From Ignavibacteria bacterium (GTDB taxonomy: Bacteria > Bacteroidota > Ignavibacteria > Tepidaquicellales > Tepidaquicellaceae): DNA of 64,000 bases. The stretch's first letter is position 1. Every line of letters begins with the position of its first letter. The translations under genes were made by a program, and so were the position numbers. The DNA lies in the NCBI GenBank assembly GCA_016710985.1, contig JADJTX010000023.1, positions 1-64,000 on the forward strand, read 5' to 3'. Positions 1-8,829 of this stretch are shown one piece after another. The notes below the pieces were generated by a model, which did no database searches, had not been told where the DNA came from, and saw only the letters and a program-made list of their open reading frames with translations.

Positions 1-123
1 TCAAACCAAATTCAGTAAAATATTTTTAAAAATCTCTGATTACTGTCCAAAATGTTTTTGAGTTATGTAAAAAGTTTTATTCAATTCCATTATATGAGAT
101 CTATATAATCCTGCTGCCAAAAT

Positions 124-245
124 TTTTCTCACAGATTACACAAATTTTCTCAGATATAATCTAAGAACATTAACAAGGTGATTCAAAATTATTGAAAGAA
201 TAATTCAAGATTAAATCTGTGAACATCCGTGTAATCTGTGAGAGA
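124..245. repeat. dispersed inverted repeat, family A, copy 1
   Basis: The left arm (124-154) is built from CACAGATTACACA-type sub-repeats. The right arm (214-245) is its imperfect reverse complement, reading GTGTAATCTGTGAGAG. An AT-rich loop of about 60 nt separates them. The same arms recur at 6387-6508 and 12317-12601. Confidence 0.75.
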
Positions 246-590
246 CCAACATTGTCAGCCCGAAAAGAAGTTTTAAAACAAAAGATTTGGATGATGTGAA
301 AATCGCTGCATATATCTGATATTTATATCCGACCTGAGGACACTGTAAATTATGCAAATGATATTGGAAATTGTGTAATACATTTCCGGGATTATATACT
401 TATATTTGTAAAGGATCAAATGAAAATACTCCTATAATTTTCATTTAAACCGGTAGATTTAAAACAAGAATCAAATCAAATTGTTTTATTATACTTATTT
501 TATGTAATTAGTAATTGATTAATTGAAATCAGTATAAGGGGTTCCTTTTTAAATTTGATTGCAATGATTCTTAAATTATCTGTAATACAT

Positions 591-628
591 TGTCCGGCTT
601 TGATTCCAATTGAGCCGGACATATTTTT
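591..628 (+). terminator. intrinsic terminator without an upstream gene
   Basis: Perfect 9-bp stem TGTCCGGCT/AGCCGGACA with a 13-nt loop, followed by a run of Ts on the plus strand. No plus-strand gene was found before it in the window, so it may end a short unannotated transcript or one starting outside the window. Confidence 0.55.
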
Positions 629-731
629 TGTAAAGCGTATTAAACAGATTATAAAGGAGTTAGTATTTTCTAGAAGTTTATCAGTAAAACATCTTTCTGG
701 GTTATAAAACCAGGAAGCATATCACACACAC

Positions 732-782
732 AAAAAAACCTGCTCATGTTTAAATTATTGGGGAATAATTTAGAGCAGGTTT
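732..782 (-). terminator. rho-independent terminator of rseP
   Basis: Arms AACCTGCTC and GAGCAGGTT enclose a second complementary pair (TAAATTATT/AATAATTTA) around GGGG. Read on the minus strand the hairpin is followed by a T7 run. It lies about 50 nt past the rseP stop. Confidence 0.8.
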
Positions 783-832
783 CCTTATTATAGACCAAAA
801 ATATATTAGTTTCGCAGAATTCGGGTTCGGTG

Positions 833-2203
833 TTATTTTATTGAAATAATATCATTGTAGAGTACAAATATCATGAATGCGAGCAGTAATGCAAATCCGA
901 CATTCTGCAGTACCATCTGAACCTTATATGGGACTGGCTTACGCACAATTCCTTCATATATCAGCATCATCAAATGACCGCCGTCAAGTGCAGGAAACGG
1001 AAGAGTGTTAATGACTGCAAGTGATATGGACAGTAACGCTATGAATCCAAGAAAAGTATATACTCCTCCTTCAGCAGACTGAGCAGATGCCTGTGCAATC
1101 TTTACAGGTCCTCCGATTGCTTTTTTGAACGGAACATCTCCCTTTATTATCTTTGCAAAAGTCTTAAAAAATAATTCTATTCCATAGTGATACATATCAT
1201 ATCCCGCCTTGGGTATTGCTGAAATGACATTGTATTTAATTTCTTTGGTTGGTCCTAAATATTTAGCATTTGACTCCACTCCGATCAAAGAATCTGATGT
1301 TGGAGTGACATTACAGTTCATCTCCTCGGTACCCCTTGTCCACTTTAAACTTACCTGCGTACCGGGGTTTTCACGAATGATCTCTGTCAGCTGTTGTGAA
1401 TTTAATATCTTAATTCCGTTGACCTCGGTTATGATATCTCCTTTTTGCAGACCGCATTTTTCAGCAGGCATTCCGGGAACAGTGTTCATTATTTCCGGTA
1501 TCGTACCATCAGGAAAAATTCCAAAATTCTTTTCAGTCAGGTCTCCTACATTTTCTTTTGAAATGTGCACCGGAATATCTGTTCCGCTGCGGTTTACTAA
1601 GAAAGTTAACGGCTGACCAAGGTTTTCAAATTGTATCTGCATCTGACCTTCATCCCAGGATTTAACGGGATTATTGTTGATTGAAATGATTTTATCTCCG
1701 GGCTTCAGATCGGAATTCATCGATGGACTGTTCTTCGATATATATCCGATGGTAGTAGTATCCATTATACTCTTTCCTTTTACAAGAGTAAGGAAATAAA
1801 ATATCAGGAATGCAAGAAGGAAATTCATGATCACACCCGCGGTAATGACGATCATTCTTTTCCATACAGGTTTTGCCCGGTATTCCCACGGCATTGGTTC
1901 TTTACTGATGAAATCCTTATCCATGCTTTCATCGATCATCCCTGCAACTTTTACATAACCTCCTATTGGAAAAGCGCAAATTCTGTAATCGGTATTATCT
2001 CCTAATTCAACTTCTTCATTCAATTTCCCGAAAGTAAATCCGTTGATTTTATTATATCCGAAAAGCCGGTAACCTATTCCTAAAGCAAAAACTTCCGCTC
2101 TCATCCCGGTAAGTCTTGCAGCTATGAAGTGCCCGAATTCATGAATAAAAACAAGTATTCCTATTACTATTAAAAAGTAAAATAATGTGCTGATAAATTC
2201 CAT
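833..2203 (-). CDS. rseP: RIP-type site-2 zinc metalloprotease RseP
   Basis: An inner-membrane intramembrane protease that cleaves transmembrane segments of regulatory substrates such as anti-sigma factors. The 456-residue protein has HEFGH at residues 21-25 in the first membrane helix (zinc ligands His21 and His25, catalytic Glu22). Two PDZ domains follow (about 150-220 and 235-300), then the second active-site motif NTLPFPALDGGHL near 399-411 with the metal-binding Asp407, then a final membrane helix. Length and order match the family. It lies 135 nt downstream of dxr on the same strand, a neighbourhood common in many bacteria. Its own terminator follows. An ECF sigma/anti-sigma pair lies nearby at 4258-5935, but whether RseP acts on that anti-sigma factor is only conjecture. 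Confidence 0.96.
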   Translation of the reverse strand: MEFISTLFYFLIVIGILVFIHEFGHFIAARLTGMRAEVFALGIGYRLFGYNKINGFTFGKLNEEVELGDNTDYRICAFPIGGYVKVAGMIDESMDKDFISKEPMPWEYRAKPVWKRMIVITAGVIMNFLLAFLIFYFLTLVKGKSIMDTTTIGYISKNSPSMNSDLKPGDKIISINNNPVKSWDEGQMQIQFENLGQPLTFLVNRSGTDIPVHISKENVGDLTEKNFGIFPDGTIPEIMNTVPGMPAEKCGLQKGDIITEVNGIKILNSQQLTEIIRENPGTQVSLKWTRGTEEMNCNVTPTSDSLIGVESNAKYLGPTKEIKYNVISAIPKAGYDMYHYGIELFFKTFAKIIKGDVPFKKAIGGPVKIAQASAQSAEGGVYTFLGFIALLSISLAVINTLPFPALDGGHLMMLIYEGIVRKPVPYKVQMVLQNVGFALLLAFMIFVLYNDIISIK

Positions 2204-2338
2204 TTGGTTTTATACGGTATTAATTTAATTGATTGTATACGTTCTTGATTATTGATAAGTTAGAATTATTAAACAAAATTTAGAAGTTAAAAATAAACTC
2301 TTAAAATGCTCTGTTTAATTCTTTACGATATAATTTAA

Positions 2339-3511
2339 TTAATCATTATACTTCCGGAGAATTTGGTTTCTTATCTGACTGTCTGTTTCAATTATGTCCT
2401 CAAGAGAATAGTCATCAGTGTTGTTATGATTGTTTAAATTGTACTCTATTATCTCCGGTATTTCTGTAAATCTTATCTTTCCTTTTAAAAACAGGTCTAC
2501 TGCGATCTCATTTGCCGCATTCATGACAGCAGGATAAGTACCTTCTTCTTTTAAAACTTCATAAGCGATCTTCAAACATTTGAATTTCTCAAGATCAGGC
2601 TCTTCAAATCGTAAACTACTGAATTTTGTAAAATCCATTTTTGGATACCCGGAAGATATCCTTCCCGGATGTGTCAGTGAATATTGAATTGGTATCTTCA
2701 TATCAGGAATACCCAACTGAGCCTTTATTGAACCGTCAATGAACTCAACCATTGAGTGGATTATGGATTCAGGATGTATTACTACATCAATTTTTTCGCT
2801 TTCCATATCAAAAAGCCATTTAGCTTCTATGACCTCCAGACCTTTGTTCATCATGGTTGCCGAATCAATAGTGATCTTTTTTCCCATCTTCCAGTTAGGA
2901 TGCGAAAGAGCATCCTCAACAGAAGTGTTTTTCATTTCTTCAGTTGTCTTATTAAGAAACGGACCTCCCGAAGCTGTGAGTATCAGACGTCGGATGTTTT
3001 TTTTGTCTTCACCCTGCAGGCATTGAAGAATGGCAGAATGCTCGCTGTCTATCGGAAAAATTCTTGTATTAAATTTATTGGTAAGGGAAGTAATTATTTT
3101 TCCTGCAACGACCAGTGTTTCTTTATTTGCAAGGGCTATATCTTTATTGGACTGTATTGCTTTAATTGTAGGCTCAAGACCGGAAAAACCAACAAGAGCG
3201 TTTATTAAAAAATCATGATCATCCCTTTCTGCAATTTCCATTAATCCTTTCTTTCCCTGTAAGACCTCAAGTCCTTTAAAATCATACTTTGAGCGGAACT
3301 CATTATACGCATCATTATCCTGTATCACAACTCCTGCAGGAGAATATTTTTTGATCTGCCCGGCAAGTATATCAATTTTTGTATTTGTAGTCAGATATTT
3401 AACTGAAATATCATAGCCATTGCTGTTAAGGCTGTCAATAACAATCAGAGAATTACATCCAATGGAACCTGTTGATCCGAAAAGTGAAATTTTTTTTGAA
3501 GGATTATTCAA
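2339..3511 (-). CDS. dxr: 1-deoxy-D-xylulose 5-phosphate reductoisomerase
   Basis: Converts DXP to 2-C-methyl-D-erythritol 4-phosphate with NADPH, the committed step of the MEP isoprenoid pathway, in the cytosol. The 390-residue protein starts with the nucleotide-binding loop GSTGSIG (residues 12-18). It carries the metal and substrate motifs DSEHSA, the flexible-loop region HPNWKMGKKITIDSATMMNK with GLEVIEA, and the conserved INALVGFSGL stretch. Length is typical. It is the only isoprenoid gene in the window and appears co-directional with rseP, with no terminator between them. Confidence 0.96.
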   Translation of the reverse strand: MNNPSKKISLFGSTGSIGCNSLIVIDSLNSNGYDISVKYLTTNTKIDILAGQIKKYSPAGVVIQDNDAYNEFRSKYDFKGLEVLQGKKGLMEIAERDDHDFLINALVGFSGLEPTIKAIQSNKDIALANKETLVVAGKIITSLTNKFNTRIFPIDSEHSAILQCLQGEDKKNIRRLILTASGGPFLNKTTEEMKNTSVEDALSHPNWKMGKKITIDSATMMNKGLEVIEAKWLFDMESEKIDVVIHPESIIHSMVEFIDGSIKAQLGIPDMKIPIQYSLTHPGRISSGYPKMDFTKFSSLRFEEPDLEKFKCLKIAYEVLKEEGTYPAVMNAANEIAVDLFLKGKIRFTEIPEIIEYNLNNHNNTDDYSLEDIIETDSQIRNQILRKYND

Positions 3512-3537
3512 TAAAACGATTATATATTTATATATAA

Positions 3538-3572
3538 AGAAAAAACCCAGGGATTAAAAAGTCCCTGAGTTT
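3538..3572 (-). terminator. terminator after the TlpA-like gene
   Basis: Stem AAACCCAGGGA/TCCCTGAGTTT (one G-T or A-C imperfection) with an 8-nt loop. On the minus strand it is followed by a T6 run. It separates the sigma/anti-sigma/TlpA operon from dxr. Confidence 0.75.
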
Positions 3573-3596
3573 AAAATTAATATCAGAAAGGTTAAA

Positions 3597-4240
3597 TTAA
3601 TTCATGTATTTATTAATTGCCTTAAGGAAGGAATCTTTATCTCTCCCGCCGATAATTGTTTCCGCGATCTTACCGTCCTTGTCAATAATGAACGTGGTCG
3701 GGACAGCTTCTATGTTTGAACCGGTAGCTTCACTGAAAGCGTCTACTAATTCCTGATTTCCGTCAAGTATGGTATAAGATACGGGATTTGTTTTGAGAAA
3801 ATCGCCGACTTTCTTTGAACCATCCTGCTGGAATACGTTCAGACCTAACATTGTAAATTTTTTATCTTTTAATTCCTCGGATATACTGGAAAGAGCAGGC
3901 ATTTCTTTAATGCATGGTCCGCACCAGGTTGCCCATAAATTTACCAGGACAACATTCCCTTTAAGATCTTTGAGTGACATTTCCTTTCCGCCGGCAGTCC
4001 AGGTGAAATTCGGCGCAACTTTCTTGCCTCCCAGCTTTTCAACTTTTTCCACTTTATAAAGCTTTATGTCATCTGAAGCTTTATTAGTTACATTTTTATT
4101 CTCAGTGTTCTTCTGATCTGTTAGTGCTTCCTTTTTTTCATTTGTCTTGTTCGAACTTTGCTGATCCACTTTATCTTTGCCGCATCCTGCTAAAAATGCT
4201 GCTGCCAGAAGGACACAAAAAACCTTTTCATTAATTTCAT
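3597..4240 (-). CDS. TlpA-like thioredoxin-fold lipoprotein (frameshifted start)
   Basis: A predicted periplasmic, membrane-anchored thiol-disulfide protein. The thioredoxin fold contains WCGPC in the context LVNLWATWCGPCIKEMPAL, a later cis-proline loop AVPTTFII, and a Lys/Asn-rich linker before the domain. The frame is open upstream of the GTG at 4169 and encodes the lipobox LAGC, but no start codon lies in that frame. Adding one base to the A6 run at 4217-4222 (minus strand T6) joins it to an ATG at 4231 or 4240 and gives a normal lipoprotein signal ending FLAGC. I take this as a one-base sequencing deletion. It is the last gene of the sigma/anti-sigma operon, 17 nt after the anti-sigma stop, which points to an envelope redox or stress role. 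Confidence 0.85.
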
Positions 4241-4257
4241 TTTTAAATTTATTTAGT

Positions 4258-5187
4258 TTATTTTAAATTTGCTAAAGTTGATGTGATCTCATCGTGATCC
4301 ATTTCAGAAACAGATGCACAGATTACGTTATCCTTAAACCATATGACTGTAGTCCTGCTGTTTTCTTTTTTACAGGGAACCCAGTTTTGACCGTCATTTA
4401 CGTTTTGCTTGAACTTATCACAAAGAATGATTTTATCAATATTATTCATGACATCCTTTTTACTTGCTTCCAGTGTATAGATCAAAATCGCTCCTTTTTT
4501 GTGAACAAAATGAGCAAGTTTCTGACCGTTGATCTCATTGCAAACACCACCTATTAGTTCGGCTTCTTTTACATCGGGTATGTATACTTTAAAATCCAGA
4601 TGCTTGTTCATGGAATCGGTAAGTTCCTTAGCATTACCGGACTGATATTGTAATTTAACCTGTCCGGCTTTTACTTTATCAAAAACACTTCTGGAAACAG
4701 ATACCAGGTCATTCTCTCTCAGGTCAGGATTGGAGTTCAGATTCATATACGGATAGAACATAAATACAGCAGCTATTAAAACAATAAATCCAAGTGTTAA
4801 ATAGATAAGATTTCTTCTTAAGTTGGATTTTTGAATGCTACTCTGTTTAATGAATCTTTCTGAGGTGATTTGTTGGGAATCAATTTTCGGGAGTGAATTT
4901 TTTTTTATGTATTCGTCAATTTCATTTCCTATATTCTTATAAAGGTATACAGGGGTTTGGATTTTGACTGAACGCTTTTGAAAAGTTTCCTTGGTAAGTT
5001 TTTCAAATATGTACCTGTTATAAAGATCTTTATCGGATTCTATGGATTTTTTAACTTCTTCTTTTTCAGAATCACTTAATCTGTTATCTATATAAGCTGT
5101 TATCAGCTCATATTTCAAATTATTACCATTTGAATCGTTATTATCCGGGGAAACGTTTTCCGGGTTGTTGGGAGTTAAATCGGGCAT
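4258..5187 (-). CDS. putative anti-sigma factor, single-pass membrane protein
   Basis: A 309-residue protein with an N-terminal helical region resembling anti-sigma domains (AYIDNRLSDSEKEEVKKSIE, about residues 31-50). A single membrane helix lies near 127-148 (LIYLTLGFIVLIAAVFMFY), and the C-terminal periplasmic domain is of unknown family. The zinc-binding His/Cys motif of classical ZAS anti-sigma factors is absent. Its place 49 nt after an ECF sigma gene is the main evidence for function. The C-terminal domain has the layout of a sensor, but I recognise no family there. Confidence 0.7.
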   Translation of the reverse strand: MPDLTPNNPENVSPDNNDSNGNNLKYELITAYIDNRLSDSEKEEVKKSIESDKDLYNRYIFEKLTKETFQKRSVKIQTPVYLYKNIGNEIDEYIKKNSLPKIDSQQITSERFIKQSSIQKSNLRRNLIYLTLGFIVLIAAVFMFYPYMNLNSNPDLRENDLVSVSRSVFDKVKAGQVKLQYQSGNAKELTDSMNKHLDFKVYIPDVKEAELIGGVCNEINGQKLAHFVHKKGAILIYTLEASKKDVMNNIDKIILCDKFKQNVNDGQNWVPCKKENSRTTVIWFKDNVICASVSEMDHDEITSTLANLK

Positions 5188-5236
5188 CAGAACTTAGTTA
5201 GTAAAAAGTTTAATATTATTAAAGTTAATTTATGAA

Positions 5237-5935
5237 TTATTTGATTAAATTATTTTCGACATCATATCCTCTTTGTTTAGCGTAGTCATACAGTTTTTGC
5301 TGGAGCATCTTTCTGCCTCTGTGTAATCTGCTTCTTACTGTTCCGATCGGACACTGAACAAAATCTGCAATCTCTTCATAACTTAGTCCTTCAAGATCAC
5401 AAAGAATAACTACTGTTTTAAAATCATCCTGAAGAGAGTTTAATGCGTTAGTCATTTCATCATCTAAAAGGTTAGAGAATACTTTTTCCTGTAGATCTGT
5501 GCTGTCAATTTTTTCGGATCTGATGTTATCAAAAAAGTTTTCAATCTCACCATAATCAACTTTACCTGGTTCCTTTTGATTCTTCCTGTATTTATTAATG
5601 AACAAATTTTTCATTATTCGGAACAGCCATGCTTTACAGTTAGTTCCTTTTTCAAACTTATCAAAGAATCTGAAAGCACGGAGAAAAGTCTCCTGCAGCA
5701 GATCATCCGCATCAAGCTGATTGCCTGTAATCTTATATGCATAGTTATGCAGAAGATTCATATGCGGCATAGCTTCGGCATCGAAGTCCAGTTTGCGCTG
5801 CTTTAATTCTTCTTCAGGGATCTGCTCTACTTCATCAGTATTTTCAAGATCAAACTCGTTTTCAAGTTCATCATTTTGATTTTCCTTTTCTGAAGAATCA
5901 ATGTCTTTGCTTATTTTATCTGCCGGTGAATTCAT
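5237..5935 (-). CDS. ECF-family RNA polymerase sigma factor
   Basis: A 232-residue sigma-70-family factor. After an acidic N-terminal tail of about 55 residues comes region 2 (DADDLLQETFLRAFRFFDKF, then AWLFRIMKNLFINKYRK). Region 4 carries the helix-turn-helix LSYEEIADFVQCPIGTVRSR followed by LHRGRKML. The acidic tail (many Glu and Asp in residues 1-50) is unusual in length for a group IV sigma factor. It heads a three-gene minus-strand operon with an anti-sigma factor and a TlpA-like lipoprotein, and is probably autoregulated, though I could not identify its promoter. Confidence 0.93.
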   Translation of the reverse strand: MNSPADKISKDIDSSEKENQNDELENEFDLENTDEVEQIPEEELKQRKLDFDAEAMPHMNLLHNYAYKITGNQLDADDLLQETFLRAFRFFDKFEKGTNCKAWLFRIMKNLFINKYRKNQKEPGKVDYGEIENFFDNIRSEKIDSTDLQEKVFSNLLDDEMTNALNSLQDDFKTVVILCDLEGLSYEEIADFVQCPIGTVRSRLHRGRKMLQQKLYDYAKQRGYDVENNLIK

Positions 5936-6197
5936 ATATTTATAAAGTGCATTAAACTACTTATTAATAGCTTTTAATTCAAGGAAAGAAATATCTGTAA
6001 TAACAAATTTAACCCGCCCTGCCTAAATAATAAACTTCTGTTCTATTATTTATATAATAATTACGTAAAATAAAATTCAACAGATCTATTATATGATAAA
6101 AAATAGATTTAAATATCAATTTGAAATTACGCTCCGGTAAATAATATTGATTTGAAACTAAGTCGGAAAAGAAATGAATAAGCTTAGGTTTTATTTT

Positions 6198-6274
6198 TGG
6201 GGCGAGTAACGGGGCTCGAACCCGTGACATTCTGAACCACAATCAGACGCTCTACCTGCTGAGCTATACCCGCC
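6198..6274 (-). tRNA. tRNA-His (GTG)
   Basis: A cloverleaf folds on the minus strand. The acceptor GCGGGTA pairs with TACTCGC, the anticodon stem TCTGA/TCAGA encloses loop TTGTGGT (anticodon GTG), and the T-arm is ACGGG-TTCGAGC-CCCGT. The extra G at position -1 (6274) faces C73 (6201), the identity pair of bacterial tRNA-His. CCA is encoded (6198-6200). Confidence 0.97.
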
Positions 6275-6386
6275 GTTTTGATCTTTATAAATATAATTCA
6301 ATGAATAATTTATATCAATTCAATTTTTTTAAAATCTCTACCGGAAAACCCTGTTTAAAACATTAAAAAAAAATAAATCAAAGAAT

Positions 6387-6508
6387 TTTTCTCACAGATT
6401 ACACAGATTTTCACAGAAGTTGTCTTAAAATTTAACTCAGGGAGTCAAACCGGTTAAAATAAAAATTTTAGGTTTGCTTCTGTGAAAATCAGTGTAATCT
6501 GTGAGAAA
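6387..6508. repeat. dispersed inverted repeat, family A, copy 2
   Basis: The left arm reads CTCACAGATTACACAGATTT and continues TCACAGAA. The right arm (6478-6508) is CTGTGAAAATCAGTGTAATC and continues TGTGAGAAA. Arms pair almost perfectly over about 30 nt around a loop of roughly 60 nt. It sits between the two tRNA genes. Confidence 0.85.
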
Positions 6509-6561
6509 TCAAACAACCGGATCGTTTCAAAAAATTCAACTCAAATTTTTACATGCATAAA

Positions 6562-6590
6562 TAAAAAAATCCCGGTTTTGATACCGGGAT
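6562..6590 (-). terminator. terminator of tRNA-Asn
   Basis: Perfect 8-bp stem ATCCCGGT/ACCGGGAT with a 6-nt loop, followed on the minus strand by T7. It lies 9 nt past the tRNA-Asn 3' end. Confidence 0.88.
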
Positions 6591-6598
6591 CTTTTATG

Positions 6599-6670
6599 CT
6601 CGACAGGCAGGACTTGAACCTGCAACCCTTCGGTTAACAGCCGAATGCTCCACCATTGAGCTACTGTCGA
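6599..6670 (-). tRNA. tRNA-Asn (GTT)
   Basis: Minus-strand cloverleaf. The acceptor TCGACAG pairs with CTGTCGA, the discriminator is G, and the anticodon stem TTCGG/CCGAA encloses loop CTGTTAA (anticodon GTT). The T-arm contains GGTTCAAGTCC. CCA is not encoded (GCA follows), unlike the neighbouring tRNA-His. Confidence 0.96.
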
Positions 6671-6764
6671 ATGAATTACAAATATAACAGTAATGAAATT
6701 TTTAATCAATGTGATTAAACGGTGTTTTTAAAAAAAAGCAGATCTGTCCAAAACGTTTGAATAT

Positions 6765-7790
6765 TTAATTAGTCCCAAAATACTTTTCTACATAAAACAT
6801 TTCCTTAAAATAATCATCTTTCCAGCCGGGATTAACTTTGTCAAGGATCATTCCTTCAAGCGCTCCAAGTGTATAAAAACAATTTCTTTCACTTTCATGC
6901 AAATCCTGTTTATCCGCCTTCTCTAAAAGTTTATTTAACTTTGAAGCGTAGAATGAATCCGGAGAAACATAATCATTTAATTGTGTAAGTTCATAAGATG
7001 GTTTGTAATTATATGTCAGGAGCTTTGCAAAGTCAAACTCAGTATGTCTTGCAATGCCTTCCTGCCAGATCTGAAATGAAAAATAATCATAATCTTTTTT
7101 ACTTAGCAGCGCTTTGAAATTCTCTCTTTCCCCGAAATAATCTTAAAGATTGGATTCAAAATCGGGGGAGTCAATTGAAAGAAAAGTCTTCTTCGCGGAC
7201 TGTACCAGTAACTTATACTGAGATGAAACTGCACTGTCCTTATACGGAAAATTATAATTCAGCATCCACATCCCGCTTTTGTCGTCACCTGCAAGATCAA
7301 GAGCTTCAACCCGTGCATAATAATCCGGATGTGTGCCTTGAAGCTGATGAAAATGTTCGTGTAATATAGTGATTATCCAGTCGAGACTCGTCCGGCTTGT
7401 GTTTTCAGGAAGTCCGACAACTATAGTTGAAATCCCATTCACAGCGGGAAATGTTGCAAGGAAATTATTGCTGAACCGGCGCGGACGTGTGTAAATCTCA
7501 CTTCCGATCACAGAATCGAATCCTATGGGTTTGAAATCTTGTGTCGGATCAGAATGATTCATCAGGTATTCATTTTTATTTGTAACAAGTATGATTGCAA
7601 ACGGCGCTCTGTCCCAGTCTTTCCACACTGAATCTCCTGACTCTTCAAAAATTCTCAAAGCTTCCTTTATTCTTATTTTATCTTCTCTCCGAAAGTCGGT
7701 ACTGTCATCTTTTGATAATGTAGTGTTGACGCACAGAGTAACAAAAATTAAAACCGGCAATAGCTTTGCGATAAATATATTTTTTCCCAT
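6765..7790 (-). CDS. secreted HEHFH-motif protein interrupted by an in-frame TAA
   Basis: The family is not recognised. The protein starts with a signal peptide (about residues 1-26). The stretch WIITILHEHFHQLQGTHPDY carries HEHFH, an HExxH zinc-protease-like motif, near residue 140. Reading stops at TAA 7143-7145 after 215 residues. The same frame then continues without another stop for 125 codons to TAA 6765-6767, with sensible composition (for example FQIWQEGIARHTEFDFAKLL). The intact product would therefore be about 341 residues. A single base change (TAA for AAA) explains the break, either as a real nonsense mutation or a sequence error. The Glu in QEGIARHTE could be a third metal ligand, but this is speculative. 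Confidence 0.72.
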
Positions 7791-8148
7791 AAAGTAATAA
7801 ATGATGGAATTAAAAATTTTTAGAATTGTTCGGGATTCGGATAAAATAGTTTCACACTTTATTATGCATTATAATGCATTTGATGAAATATTTTATGCAG
7901 TGTTGACCAATTGTGTCCAAAACGATTATTTTATCTCTCATGATTAGATTAAATCATCTTTGTCTTAGGATAACTGGTTTTTGAAAAATAAGAAAAGTTT
8001 GAGAACAACACCTTTTAAGAGTCTACACAGAGAAAATTTTTTTGTCCGAAGTTTTATTAAGCATAGAGATATTCATAATTTGTTTTAATATATCTCTGTG
8101 AAGCTCTGTGATCTCTGTGACTCTGTGGTATTTTTTATCTTTTGCATA
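7791..8148. other. intergenic, holds repeat B1
   Basis: No gene was found. The right half is a family B inverted repeat (8019-8136). The left half is AT-rich unassigned sequence upstream of the HEHFH-protein gene. Confidence 0.6.
8019..8136. repeat. dispersed inverted repeat, family B, copy 1
   Basis: The left arm is short (CTACACAGAGAAAA). The right arm (8092-8136) reads CTCTGTGAAGCTCTGTG, then CTCTGTGGTATTTTTT. The loop contains TTTTATTAAGCAT and CATAATTTGTTT, shared with the copy at 22943-23113. Compared with the other copies the middle of the loop is deleted. Confidence 0.8.
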
Positions 8149-8544
8149 TTAATGAGTGTTAACATTGATCACCTGCCCGAAAGCGATGTCATATCCGTCA
8201 GGATCATTTATGCCAAACTCTTTAACTCCGTACGGCTGAATGCAGAGCTCGTAGTCTATTGTTGCTCCGCTTGAAAGAAACTCTTTGTAGATCGCTTCCA
8301 CATCATCAACCCAGAAATATACATTTGAAGTTGCCGGCACTGATTTCCAGTTAGGCACGATCTTTTCCGGATCACATTTCGCAAACATAAGATAATATCC
8401 GTCCCTGTTTAGTATCACAAATGAAGGAGGTTCACTGTAATATTTATCAATCTTAAATCCGCATTTATCCCTGTACCATTCGGCGGACCTGACAACATCC
8501 TTTACCAGTAATATTGAAGCTGATGAAATTATTTTCGCTGTCAT
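8149..8544 (-). CDS. VOC-superfamily (glyoxalase/bleomycin-resistance fold) protein
   Basis: A 131-residue single-domain protein of the vicinal-oxygen-chelate fold with two beta-alpha-beta-beta-beta halves. Typical elements are ILLVKDVVRSAEWYRDKCGF near the start, YLMFAKCDP in the middle, and the family-typical ending FGINDPDGYDIAFGQ (Glu replaced by Asp in the usual DPDGxxIE). Length fits one VOC domain, so the protein is expected to dimerise. Members include glyoxalases, dioxygenases and antibiotic-sequestering proteins. Nothing in the sequence or neighbours fixes the substrate. No signal peptide, so it is cytosolic. Confidence 0.85.
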   Translation of the reverse strand: MTAKIISSASILLVKDVVRSAEWYRDKCGFKIDKYYSEPPSFVILNRDGYYLMFAKCDPEKIVPNWKSVPATSNVYFWVDDVEAIYKEFLSSGATIDYELCIQPYGVKEFGINDPDGYDIAFGQVINVNTH

Positions 8545-8829
8545 ATTATGGAATTTTTAATTATTTCCTTCTTGGTATTGGGTATTAGGTGATTCTAACA
8601 TATCAACAAACTTCCAGTATACAAAAATTTAAAATCTAATCTCTGAAGAAACTACAGCGGCTTCATATTCGAAGCGGTGGAGAAGATAGTCGGGTTTAAA
8701 TCTGAAAGCGTACTAAATCATTAATAAAAAAATAGTTATGCGGATGTTGCTTTGTACCCGAACTCAGGAAAAATAATTTGAGTGCAAAGAGTAAAATAAG
8801 TTTTCCGTTCAGCAAAATTATCCTGATGG
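8545..8829. other. intergenic without recognised features
   Basis: About 285 nt between the VOC gene and the NlpE/META lipoprotein. I see no conserved coding frame, hairpin or repeat that I can support. Confidence 0.5.

Larger units (their letters stand above)
1..832. other. gene-free left edge
   Basis: No open frame of useful length was found here on either strand. The stretch holds one dispersed inverted repeat (124-245) and two terminator-like hairpins (591-628 reading plus, 732-782 reading minus). The rest is AT-rich and unassigned. Confidence 0.6.
6275..6598. other. inter-tRNA gap
   Basis: This gap between the two tRNA genes holds a family A inverted repeat (6387-6508) and the terminator of tRNA-Asn (6562-6590). 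I see no protein gene in it. Confidence 0.7.

Noticed and set aside
6009..6242. Open frame of 77 codons on the minus strand with MSRVRAPLLAPK
   Set aside because: It runs through tRNA-His. The translated MSRVRAPLLAPK is a common artefact of tRNA genes.
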